Assembly: GCF_042687825.1 (NCBI RefSeq)
Contig: NZ_JBHUQE010000020.1
Span: forward strand, 1 to 59,485
Direction: 5' to 3'
From: Sedimentitalea sp042687825
GTDB lineage: Bacteria > Pseudomonadota > Alphaproteobacteria > Rhodobacterales > Rhodobacteraceae
Length of the DNA stretch: 59,485 nucleotides
The notes under the pieces are model-generated. The model searched no databases. It was not told the origin of the DNA and saw only the letters and a list, made by a program, of their open reading frames with translations. The translations under genes were made by a program, and so were the position numbers. Of this stretch, positions 51,884 to 59,485 are shown piece after piece (the stretch's first letter is position 1; the number at the start of each line of letters is the position of its first letter).

Positions 51884-53586
51884 GTAATTTTCCTTCTCTC
51901 AGAAAGCGGCAGGCGAATGAGAAAAACCGCGCCCCCGGATGGGTGGTCATGCGCGGAAATCTCGCCATTGAAACTTCCGATGATGCCGTAAGAGACCGAC
52001 AGGCCCAGACCCAGACCCTCGGACGCGCCGAGACTCTTGGTGGTGTAGAAAGGCTCGAAAACGCGGTCCGGTTCTTCGATCCCGGTACCGTTGTCGCGAA
52101 TGCTCAGGCAAACGGAACCGTCTTCCTTCCAGAGCCGGATATGGATTTCGGGTCTGTCGCGATTGCGCGTGGCGTCAATCGCATTTGTGACGATGTTCAT
52201 CACGACCTGTTGCAACCGAACCCGTCCGGCATCGACCGCCAACGCGCTATCCGGGATGTCTACGAACAGGGAAACCCCTGCTTTTTCAAGCGCGTTCGAC
52301 GCAAGCGCCAGAGCCTCTTTCACGCATGACCCAAAATTCACCCTTTCCAGAATGATGGTTTCATCACGGGCAAATGCGCGCAGATTCTTGATGATCCGGC
52401 CGATTCTGCCTGCTTGTTCCGCGATCTGCTCAAAGTTCTGCTTTGCCTCAGCATCCCGGCCGACATTCAGCAGACGGCTGCCGTTTTCCGCAAAATTCGA
52501 GATCGTGGCCAGGGGCTGGTTCACTTCGTGGCTGATCCCCGCAGACATCTGACCAAGCACGGTCATCTTGGTGGCCTGAATGAGCTGATTCTGGGTTTCG
52601 ACCAGTTCTGCGGTTCGTTCTTCGACCCGTTCCTCCAGTTTCGCATTCGCGGCCTCTTCCATAGCAATTCTGTCGGCCACGCGGTGACGCCAAATCAGCA
52701 ATAGCAACAGGGCCGCCGCGACCACCGTCGTCGTGGCGACAGCCAATAGGGCCAGTATCTTTGCCTCTCTGCGCGCCTGCGCCGTGTCGATGAATCCGAT
52801 TGCCCGCAACCGTTCGCGCGGAACACCGCGTTCGATGAAAAGCGTCTCGCGGGGCAGGCTGTTTTTGGAGGGAAAACGCCAGATCGTGTGGTCGCCGATC
52901 TTCTGAATTTCGTGCGCAGGAAAGCTCTCGTTATCCCTGCGCGATCCAAGTTTGGGCCGCAGTGTCTTCAACAACAGACCCGAGCGATTCGACGCAACGA
53001 CCAGATCGTTTTTATCTGCAAAAACAATAATTTCCGGCACAATCGCCCAGTCAAACTCGAGCGCGGCGATACTGACCCACAAGACGATGGCCACGCTGGG
53101 CCGGGCCGGGCCGGAAGCCACACCACGGGCCAGGACAAAGTGCCGGGAATTTTCCGTCACCACGTGATCCAGACCGAGTTGACCATAAAAGGCTGAAGTC
53201 AACGCAGACCGGTTCGACCCGAAATGCGACTCGGTTCCTGGATCGGTGGACACCAGGGTTTGACCCTGGGCGTCGACGACCTCGATTTTGGCGATGCCGT
53301 AGGTCAGCCTGTACTGGATGAACAGCGATTCCAGTTTCTGCACATCTTCAGGGGTTTCCAGGGGCCGCTTTACCCGGGGATCCGAGGCCAGCGCGTTAAC
53401 CAGTATGCGAAAGGGCGACAGTTGGTTGTCCAGACGTTCAGCGGCCTGTTCGACGCGTGTTTCACCAATCTGCGAAGCCTGGTCGAGCCGGTCTTCGAAG
53501 GTTGTCGAATAGAAGAAATATCCCGCAAATCCGGTGCATGACAGATAGACCAGCAGAAGCTTGGATAACGCCTGTTCCATGCGCAC
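51880..53586 (-). CDS. DctB-like sensor histidine kinase
   Basis: A 568-residue kinase: TM1 at about 7-27, a periplasmic sensory domain (about 30-275), TM2 at about 278-298, a coiled linker, H-box GISHEVNQPLA, and an ATPase domain with N-box VMNIVTNAIDATR, G1 DNGTGI and G2 GLGLGLSV. The architecture is that of DctB, which senses periplasmic C4-dicarboxylates. Its stop overlaps the response-regulator start. Divergent from dctP by 228 bases. Confidence 0.88.
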   Translation of the reverse strand: MRMEQALSKLLLVYLSCTGFAGYFFYSTTFEDRLDQASQIGETRVEQAAERLDNQLSPFRILVNALASDPRVKRPLETPEDVQKLESLFIQYRLTYGIAKIEVVDAQGQTLVSTDPGTESHFGSNRSALTSAFYGQLGLDHVVTENSRHFVLARGVASGPARPSVAIVLWVSIAALEFDWAIVPEIIVFADKNDLVVASNRSGLLLKTLRPKLGSRRDNESFPAHEIQKIGDHTIWRFPSKNSLPRETLFIERGVPRERLRAIGFIDTAQARREAKILALLAVATTTVVAAALLLLLIWRHRVADRIAMEEAANAKLEERVEERTAELVETQNQLIQATKMTVLGQMSAGISHEVNQPLATISNFAENGSRLLNVGRDAEAKQNFEQIAEQAGRIGRIIKNLRAFARDETIILERVNFGSCVKEALALASNALEKAGVSLFVDIPDSALAVDAGRVRLQQVVMNIVTNAIDATRNRDRPEIHIRLWKEDGSVCLSIRDNGTGIEEPDRVFEPFYTTKSLGASEGLGLGLSVSYGIIGSFNGEISAHDHPSGGAVFLIRLPLSERRKIT

Positions 53587-53814
53587 TCACCCCTCTCTGA
53601 GCAGGCATCCAAACTCTGCCGCCAATGCAGATCCGTCAACCTGCCGTTTGCCCGAAATCCCGGAAAAACCGAGATTCACGCAACCGCGCACTTTGTAACT
53701 CATTGTTTTATAGCGATAAAAAAAGCCACAAAATTAGGTCTAGGCAAAAACTTCGGCGCTGCCCTCTCTAATGCACATGACGTTTGATGAACCGTTAACG
53801 TCAGAGGAGGAAAA

Positions 53815-54816
53815 ATGAGAACATATATCAGCGCTGCAATTATCGCAGCTACATTCGCTGCACCGACGGCCGTACTGGCCGGATGCGAAGCCGGCGAAGT
53901 CGTCATCAAATTCAGCCATGTGACAAACACCGACAAGCACCCAAAAGGGATCGCCGCATCGCTTTTGGAAAAGCGCGTCAACGAGGAAATGAACGGCAAA
54001 GCCTGCATGGAGGTCTTTCCCAGTTCGACGCTGTACAACGACAACAAAGTGCTCGAAGCGATGCTGCAGGGCGAGGTGCAGCTGGCCGCGCCTTCGCTCT
54101 CCAAGTTCGAAAAATTCACAAAGAAGTTCCGGATTTTCGATCTGCCGTTCATGTTCAAGGACATCGCTGCGGTCGACGCGTTCCAGGGCTCCGAAAACGG
54201 CCAGGCGCTGTTGGACAGCATGCAGCGGCGCGGCCTGAAGGGCCTGGCCTATTGGCACAATGGAATGAAACAGATGTCCGCCAGCAAACCGCTGGTTGAT
54301 CCGTTCGACGCGCAGGGCCTGAAATTCCGGGTGCAAAGTTCGGATGTTCTGGTGGCTCAGATGGAAGCCATCGGCGCCAGCCCGCAGAAAATGGCGTTCT
54401 CCGAAGTTTATGGCGCACTGCAGCAGGGCGTTGTCGACGGGCAGGAAAACACCTGGTCCAATATCTACGGCAAGAAGTTTTTCGAAGTTCAGGATGGTGT
54501 GACCGAGACCAATCACGGCGTCATCGACTATCTGGTCGTGACCAATGTCGATTGGTTCAACAGCCTGGATGCCGATGTGCGCGACCAGTTCATGACGATC
54601 CTGACCGAAGTCAGCAACGAACGGAACGCGGCCGCGACCTCGGTGAACGAAGCCGCCAAGCAGTCGATCATCGACGCCGGCGGTGTCGTGCGCCAGTTGA
54701 CCCCCGAGCAGCGTCAAGCCTGGGTGGATGCGATGAAACCCGTCTGGGAAAAATTCGCCGACGATGTCGGTCAAGAGAACATTGACGCCGCACAAGCGAT
54801 CAACGCGGCGATGTGA
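53815..54816 (+). CDS. dctP: TRAP transporter solute-binding protein DctP
   Basis: A 333-residue periplasmic protein with signal peptide (cleavage near VLAG-C; a Cys at position 23 follows). DctP family patterns: VIKFSHVTNTDKHPKG, VFPSSTLYNDNKVLEAM, LKFRVQSSDVL (the carboxylate-binding Arg region) and ALQQGVVDGQENTWSNI. It delivers a carboxylate, likely succinate, malate or fumarate, to DctQM. GAGGAGG precedes the ATG. No clear sigma-54 promoter was found upstream. Confidence 0.93.
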   Translation: MRTYISAAIIAATFAAPTAVLAGCEAGEVVIKFSHVTNTDKHPKGIAASLLEKRVNEEMNGKACMEVFPSSTLYNDNKVLEAMLQGEVQLAAPSLSKFEKFTKKFRIFDLPFMFKDIAAVDAFQGSENGQALLDSMQRRGLKGLAYWHNGMKQMSASKPLVDPFDAQGLKFRVQSSDVLVAQMEAIGASPQKMAFSEVYGALQQGVVDGQENTWSNIYGKKFFEVQDGVTETNHGVIDYLVVTNVDWFNSLDADVRDQFMTILTEVSNERNAAATSVNEAAKQSIIDAGGVVRQLTPEQRQAWVDAMKPVWEKFADDVGQENIDAAQAINAAM

Positions 54817-54846
54817 TCACGGCACGTGACTGCGCGCCTACCTATC

Positions 54847-54875
54847 AGGCGGGCCGAACTGGCCCGTCTCCTTTT
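54847..54875 (+). terminator. Attenuating terminator between dctP and dctQ
   Basis: AGGCGGGCC (54847-54855) pairs with GGCCCGTCT (54861-54869) including one G-U, 5-base loop, then CCTTTT. It lies 30 bases after dctP and would reduce read-through into dctQM, giving more binding protein than permease. Confidence 0.65.
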
Positions 54876-54900
54876 CAAATAAAATCAGGGACATGAGGAA

Positions 54901-55566
54901 ATGCAACACAAGCATACCTTTGTGGACCGGATCGAGGAAACGCTGATCGCGATCCTTTTGGGGCTCATGACGGCTATCACCTTTGCGAACGTCATCGCCC
55001 GGTTCGGTTTCAATTCAAATATTCTCTGGGCATTGGAACTGACCGTTTTCATGTTCGGCTGGCTGGTGCTTTTGGGTGCATCCTATGCGGTCAAGAAACA
55101 TTCGCATCTGGGTGTGGACGCAATCATCAACATGGTGTCGCCGCCCGTGGCACGAGTGCTTGCCATCGTGTCCGTCGCCGCCTGTCTGCTGTTCTCGGTG
55201 TTCATGCTCAAGGGGGCCTATGATTATTGGGCGGTGTTCGCCGATCTGCCGCCGACCTCGGGGCGCTGGTTCCCGACCGGTTTCGAACAGGAATTCCGCA
55301 GCCAATCCTTTTACGAGGTTCAGGACGTTCCGATGATCGGTCTCTTCGCCTTTCTGGAGGACGCGATCAACTACGGCGAAAGCTACGAGAAACTGCCCAA
55401 AGTCGTGCCCTATGTGGTGCTGCCGATTTCAATGCTGCTGCTGACCTACCGGTTCGTGCAGGCAGCCGGGCAAATCTGGCGCGGCGAGACCGACCGCCTG
55501 GTCGCCAGTCACGAGGTAGAGGACGAAATCCGGGAAGTCCGCGAACAACTGGGGGAGCATGACTGA
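54901..55566 (+). CDS. dctQ: TRAP transporter small permease DctQ
   Basis: A 221-residue four-helix membrane protein: segments near 13-35, 46-66, 86-108 and 160-182, with the DctQ pattern NVIARFGFNSNILWALEL. A soluble insertion (about 110-150) between the third and fourth helices and a charged C-terminal tail make it longer than the common 160-190 residues. It is the small partner of DctM. Confidence 0.92.
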   Translation: MQHKHTFVDRIEETLIAILLGLMTAITFANVIARFGFNSNILWALELTVFMFGWLVLLGASYAVKKHSHLGVDAIINMVSPPVARVLAIVSVAACLLFSVFMLKGAYDYWAVFADLPPTSGRWFPTGFEQEFRSQSFYEVQDVPMIGLFAFLEDAINYGESYEKLPKVVPYVVLPISMLLLTYRFVQAAGQIWRGETDRLVASHEVEDEIREVREQLGEHD

Positions 55567-56942
55567 TGGACGTTATCCTGCTATTTTCAATGGTGGTCGG
55601 CCTGCTGCTGATCGGCGTGCCGATCGCTGTCAGCCTGGGGCTGTCTTCCATCCTGTTCCTGCTGCTTTATTCGGATGCAACGCTGGCATCGGTCGCAGGC
55701 ACACTGTTTGAGGCATTCGAAGGCCATTTCACCCTGCTGGCGATCCCGTTCTTCATCCTGGCCTCCTCCTTCATGAGTACGGGCGGCGTGGCCCGCCGGA
55801 TCATCCGGTTTTCGATCGCCTGTGTCGGGCATCTGCCCGGCGGGTTGGCGATTGCCGGGGTCTTCGCCTGCATGATGTTCGCAGCGCTGTCCGGGTCTTC
55901 GCCGGCAACCGTTGTGGCCATCGGCTCGATCGTGATCGCCGGCATGCGGCAGGTGGGCTACACCAAGGACTTCGCCGCGGGCGTCATCTGTAACGCCGGG
56001 ACGCTGGGCATTCTGATCCCGCCCTCGATCGTGATGGTGGTCTATGCCGCCTCGGTCGAAGTCTCGGTCGGTCGCATGTTCCTAGCCGGTGTTATCCCCG
56101 GATTGCTGGCCGGCTTTCTGCTGATGGTCACGATCTATGTCATGGCCAAGGTCAAGAACCTGCCCAAGGGCGACTGGCTGGGCTGGGGCGAGGTTGTCAA
56201 AAGCGGGCGCGAAGCCGGCTGGGGCCTGTTCCTGATCGTCATCATCCTCGGCGGCATCTATGGCGGTATCTTTACGCCGACCGAAGCCGCCGCCGTGGCT
56301 GCCGTCTATGCCTTTCTGATCGCCTGCTTCATCTACAAGGACATGGGGCCGCTGGCGGCCCCCGAGGGCGGCGAAAAGATCAGCCTGATGAAAAAGCCGC
56401 ACGCACTGTTCACCGCGTTCATCCATGCCGACACCAAGCACACGCTGTTTGAGGCAGGCAAACTGACGGTCACACTGTTGTTCGTGATCGCCACGGCGCT
56501 GATCCTGAAACATGTGCTGACCGAACAGCAGGTGCCGCAATCCATCGCCAATTCCATGCTGAACGCGGGCTTTGGACCGGTCATGTTCCTGGTCGTTGTG
56601 AACGTGATCCTGCTGATCGGCGGTCAGTTCATGGAGCCCTCGGGTCTGCTGGTCATCGTTGCGCCGCTGGTGTTCCCGATCGCCATCGAACTGGGCATCG
56701 ACCCGATCCACCTGGGGATCATCATGGTGGTCAACATGGAGATCGGCATGATCACACCACCGGTCGGACTGAACCTGTTCGTGACCTCTGGCGTCGCCGG
56801 CATGCCGATGATGGGTGTGGTTCGTGCCGCCCTGCCGTTCCTGGCCGTGCTCTTCGTCTTCCTGATCATGGTCACCTACATTCCGTTCCTTTCAACCTTC
56901 CTCCCCAACACCTTCATGGGGCCGGAAATCATAACAAAATAG
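55566..56942 (+). CDS. dctM: TRAP transporter large permease DctM
   Basis: A 458-residue, about 12-TM permease: MMFAALSGSSPATVVAIGSI, IPPSIVMVVYA, FTPTEAAAVAAVYAF and NMEIGMITPPVGLNLFV are conserved DctM stretches. A loop of about 40 residues near 255-295 (KDMGPLAAPEGG) is extra. It couples uptake to the sodium gradient with DctP and DctQ. Starts on the last base of the dctQ stop codon. Confidence 0.95.
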   Translation: MDVILLFSMVVGLLLIGVPIAVSLGLSSILFLLLYSDATLASVAGTLFEAFEGHFTLLAIPFFILASSFMSTGGVARRIIRFSIACVGHLPGGLAIAGVFACMMFAALSGSSPATVVAIGSIVIAGMRQVGYTKDFAAGVICNAGTLGILIPPSIVMVVYAASVEVSVGRMFLAGVIPGLLAGFLLMVTIYVMAKVKNLPKGDWLGWGEVVKSGREAGWGLFLIVIILGGIYGGIFTPTEAAAVAAVYAFLIACFIYKDMGPLAAPEGGEKISLMKKPHALFTAFIHADTKHTLFEAGKLTVTLLFVIATALILKHVLTEQQVPQSIANSMLNAGFGPVMFLVVVNVILLIGGQFMEPSGLLVIVAPLVFPIAIELGIDPIHLGIIMVVNMEIGMITPPVGLNLFVTSGVAGMPMMGVVRAALPFLAVLFVFLIMVTYIPFLSTFLPNTFMGPEIITK

Positions 56943-56950
56943 GACGGAAC

Positions 56951-56982
56951 TTCCGGTGCCTGGAACAGGCCGGGCACCGGAA
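56951..56982 (+). terminator. Strong hairpin between dctM and maeB
   Basis: TTCCGGTGCC (56951-56960) pairs perfectly with GGCACCGGAA (56973-56982); the stem can extend inward by three pairs. No T-run follows, so it may be a weak terminator or an mRNA-processing structure in the 58-base gap. Confidence 0.5.
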
Positions 56983-57000
56983 ACTTAAAAGGATTATTCA

Positions 57001-59409
57001 ATGTCAGATCAGTTGTCACGTGATGCGCTCGACTATCACTCTGTTGATCCGAAAGGAAAACTCGAGGTCGTCCCCACCAAGCCCATGGCGACCCAACAGG
57101 ACCTTGCCCTGGCCTATAGCCCCGGCGTCGCGATCCCGTGCGAAGAGATTGCCGCCGACCCGCTGAAAGCCCGCGAATACACCATGCGCGGCAATCTGGT
57201 CGCCGTGATCTCCAACGGCACGGCGGTTCTGGGCCTGGGCAATATCGGCCCGCTGGCGTCCAAGCCGGTCATGGAAGGCAAGGCGGCGCTGTTCAAGAAA
57301 TTCTCGGGCATTGATGTGTTCGACATCGAGGTCGACGCCACGGATGTCGACACGTTCTGCAACGCGGTTCGCCCGCTTGAACCGACCTTTGGCGGCATCA
57401 ATCTCGAAGACATCAAGGCGCCGCAGTGCTTTGCCATCGAAAAGCGCCTGCGCGAAGAGATGAACATTCCGGTCTTTCACGACGACCAGCACGGAACGGC
57501 CATCGTTTCGGCCGCCGCAACCCTGAATGCGCTGAAGCTGGTCGGAAAAAAGATCGACGANCAGTGCTTTGCCATCGAAAAGCGCCTGCGCGAAGAGATG
57601 AACATTCCGGTCTTTCACGACGACCAGCACGGAACGGCCATCGTTTCGGCCGCCGCAACCCTGAATGCGCTGAAGCTGGTCGGAAAAAAGATCGACGAAA
57701 TCAAAATCGCCGCCAACGGCGCGGGCGCGGCCTCGATTGCCTGCCTCGAACTGCTGATCAGTTTTGGTGCCAAACGCGAGAACATTACCGTCTGCGACAG
57801 TTCCGGTGCGATCTACAAGGACCGCCCGGGCCGCCCGATGGACGAGACCAAGCTGCGGTTTGCCAAAGAGACCGACGAGCGCACGCTCGATGACGCGATG
57901 CAGGGCGCGGATCTGTTCCTTGGCCTGTCGGTCGCCGGTGCCGTGACCAAAGAGATGGCGGCCTCGATGGCCGACAAGCCGATTATTCTGGCCATGGCCA
58001 ATCCCGAGCCCGAGATCCGGCCCGAGGTTGTCGCCGAAGTGCGCGCCGACGCGATCTGCGCGACCGGCCGCTCGGACTATCCCAATCAGGTCAACAACGT
58101 TCTGTGCTTTCCGTTCATCTTCCGCGGCGCGCTGGATTGCGGCGCCACCGAAATCAACGAGGACATGAAAATGGCCTGTGCGCGGGCCATCGCCGCCATG
58201 GCGCAGATCGAAGCCTCGGACGTGGTGCTGTCGGCCTATGGCGCCGAAAACATGAGCTTTGGTCCGGAATATATCATTCCCAAACCCTTTGATCCCCGGC
58301 TGATCCTGGAGATCGCGCCGGCGGTGGCCCAGGCCGCCATGGACACCGGGGTCGCGACGCGGCCGGTCGAAGACATGGATGCCTATCGTGAGAAACTGTC
58401 TCGCTTTGTCTATCGCTCGGGCATGCTGATGAAACCGGTCTTTGAAAAGGCGGCGGGCGATCCCAAGCGCGTTGCCTTTGCCGAAGGCGAATCGACCCGC
58501 GTTCTGCACGCCGCGCAGCAGGCCGTGGCCGCCGGTATCGCGCATCCGGTCCTGTTGGGCGACAGAGGCAGGATCGAGGCGGCGGTGACATCACTGGGCC
58601 TGTCGCTCGATCTCGACAGGGATGTGGAAGTCGTCGATCCGGCGGCGATGGATCTGCAACCCTATGCCGCGGATGTTCATGCCAAGGTCGGACGCCGGGG
58701 CATCGCGCCCAAAGAAGCCCTGCGCGGCGTGCGCAGCGACCCCACGGTGCTGGCTCTGGCGATGCTGGAACGGGGCGAAGTCGGTGCCGTCATCTGCGGC
58801 ACGAACGGGCGCTTTGGCCATCATCTGACCCGGCTCGAAGGCATCACTGGTCTGGGCGCGGAGATTTCCGATCTTTCTGCACTCAGCGCTCTGGTATTGC
58901 CCACCGGCACCGTGTTCCTGGCCGACACCTATGTCACCCCGGACCCGACAGCCGAGGAAATCGCGGAACTGACCGTCCTGGCAACCAAAACCATGCGCCG
59001 CATGGGGATCGAGCCCAAGGTGGCGATGTTGTCCAGCTCGAACTTCGGCGATCGCGCGACGAAGTCGTCGCAAAAAATGCGCCGTGCCGCGGAAATCCTG
59101 GGCGAGATGAATGTCGATTTCGAATTCGACGGCGAAATGCATGCCGATGCGGCACTGGATGAAAAACTGCGTCGCGTCGTGATGCCCGACAGCCCGTTGA
59201 GCGGGTCGGCGAACCTGCTGATCATGCCGAATGTCGAGGCGGCGCATATTTCGCTGAATCTGCTCAAGTCGCTGGCCGGCGGGGTCTCGGTGGGGCCGAT
59301 CATGCTTGGCGCGTCCAAGCCTGCCCACATCGTTTCGCAGTCGATCACGGTCCGGGGGTTGCTGAACATGACGGCGGTCGCTGTCGTGGATGCGCAGGGA
59401 AAAATCTAG
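57001..59409 (+). CDS. maeB: NADP-dependent malic enzyme, MaeB type, with assembly error
   Basis: Oxidative decarboxylation of malate to pyruvate. The N-terminal malic domain shows YSPGVAIPCEEI, AVLGLGNIGPLASKPV and HDDQHGTAIV; the C-terminal third (from about KRVAFAEGE) is a phosphotransacetylase-like domain, typical of MaeB. As given it encodes 802 residues, but 57424-57560 is repeated exactly at 57562-57698 across a single N at 57561. Removing 138 bases keeps the frame and gives 756 residues, the usual MaeB length. Position after dctPQM fits a C4-dicarboxylate to pyruvate route. Confidence 0.93.
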   Translation: MSDQLSRDALDYHSVDPKGKLEVVPTKPMATQQDLALAYSPGVAIPCEEIAADPLKAREYTMRGNLVAVISNGTAVLGLGNIGPLASKPVMEGKAALFKKFSGIDVFDIEVDATDVDTFCNAVRPLEPTFGGINLEDIKAPQCFAIEKRLREEMNIPVFHDDQHGTAIVSAAATLNALKLVGKKIDXQCFAIEKRLREEMNIPVFHDDQHGTAIVSAAATLNALKLVGKKIDEIKIAANGAGAASIACLELLISFGAKRENITVCDSSGAIYKDRPGRPMDETKLRFAKETDERTLDDAMQGADLFLGLSVAGAVTKEMAASMADKPIILAMANPEPEIRPEVVAEVRADAICATGRSDYPNQVNNVLCFPFIFRGALDCGATEINEDMKMACARAIAAMAQIEASDVVLSAYGAENMSFGPEYIIPKPFDPRLILEIAPAVAQAAMDTGVATRPVEDMDAYREKLSRFVYRSGMLMKPVFEKAAGDPKRVAFAEGESTRVLHAAQQAVAAGIAHPVLLGDRGRIEAAVTSLGLSLDLDRDVEVVDPAAMDLQPYAADVHAKVGRRGIAPKEALRGVRSDPTVLALAMLERGEVGAVICGTNGRFGHHLTRLEGITGLGAEISDLSALSALVLPTGTVFLADTYVTPDPTAEEIAELTVLATKTMRRMGIEPKVAMLSSSNFGDRATKSSQKMRRAAEILGEMNVDFEFDGEMHADAALDEKLRRVVMPDSPLSGSANLLIMPNVEAAHISLNLLKSLAGGVSVGPIMLGASKPAHIVSQSITVRGLLNMTAVAVVDAQGKI
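57424..57698. repeat. Exact 137-bp duplication around an N (scaffold join)
   Basis: Bases 57424-57560 and 57562-57698 are identical and separated by one N. The repeated residues include the HDDQHGTA active-site region, which a working enzyme has once. This is the signature of two contigs with overlapping ends joined without merging. Confidence 0.95.
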
Positions 59410-59464
59410 CCCCGCGCCAGGCGCGGAAAGCAATAGCTGTAAGAAGAAATAGGGAGAACCTTAC

Positions 59465-59485
59465 ATGACAAACGTAGTAATCGCG
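59465..59485 (+). CDS. Start of an acetyl-CoA acetyltransferase (thiolase), 3' partial
   Basis: AGGGAGAACC precedes ATG 59465; the seven codons read MTNVVIA, the usual opening of acetyl-CoA C-acetyltransferases in Rhodobacterales. Only the first residues are in the window, so the call rests on this short match and position. Confidence 0.5.

Noticed and set aside
53587..53814. Sigma-54 promoter upstream of dctP
   Set aside because: No GG-N10-GC pair in a TGGCAC/TTGC context was found on the plus strand.
57424..57698. Genuine tandem duplication within maeB
   Set aside because: Exact identity, an intervening N and duplication of an active-site motif point to an assembly join instead.

Overview
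The window is high-GC DNA with dense, often overlapping genes. The gene content points to an alphaproteobacterium of the order Rhodobacterales (Roseobacter-type): two TRAP transport systems, a DctBD-like two-component pair, DUF3726, a Virulence_fact / methylene-THF reductase / corrinoid methyltransferase trio, and a MaeB-type malic enzyme fused to a phosphotransacetylase domain. This placement is inferred from gene content only. No rRNA, tRNA, CRISPR array, insertion sequence or phage module was seen.

Layout. (A) 1-9953 is the most unusual part. It starts inside a gene for a very large acidic protein built from Glu-Gly-Asn/Asp triplets (at least 909 residues, start outside the window), followed by two hairpins. 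Next come a small protein of unknown function, a HlyD-like membrane fusion protein, a C39-peptidase membrane protein with an intact Cys-His-Asp triad, and a second ABC-like membrane protein. Both ABC-like proteins lack a recognisable ATPase domain. Convergent to these are a TIGR02466-type 2-oxoglutarate/Fe(II) oxygenase and a secreted HExxH metalloprotease. My reading is a divergent NHLM/RiPP-like export and maturation locus whose substrate could be the EGN/EGD protein; this is inference. (B) 10478-14582: TAXI-type TRAP transporter with a universal stress protein. (C) 14604-27281: mostly envelope and housekeeping genes: an AttEFGH-like ABC/lipocalin operon, a K+ channel-like protein, cardiolipin synthase, a histone-deacetylase-like enzyme with a small membrane-protein operon, YihY, RlmE and Ppx/GppA. 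(D) 27570-32359: one-carbon genes (Virulence_fact, methylene-THF reductase, methyl-THF:corrinoid methyltransferase), PPK2 and a ZntB-like transporter. (E) 32489-38769: four collinear genes for a C-N hydrolase, a large Orn/Lys/Arg-type decarboxylase, an ATP-grasp ligase and a C45 Ntn acyltransferase, which look like an uncharacterised amine/amide pathway. (F) 38785-41748: a sulfotransferase plus glycerol-3-phosphate cytidylyltransferase and CDP-glycerol glycerophosphotransferase, i.e. parts of a teichoic-acid-like surface polymer pathway. (G) 41847-50505: a LysR regulator divergent from a catabolic operon (aldehyde dehydrogenase, dipeptidase, unknown protein, DUF3726, Ldh-family oxidoreductase) and a BCCT transporter. 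(H) 50648-59485: a DctBD-like two-component pair divergent from dctPQM, then maeB and the first codons of a thiolase: C4-dicarboxylate uptake feeding malate to pyruvate and acetyl-CoA.

Two technical points matter. The real frame of the first gene has no start codon inside the window, so simple ORF calling finds only shadow ORFs there. maeB carries a single N flanked by an exact 137-bp duplication, almost certainly a scaffolding artefact.
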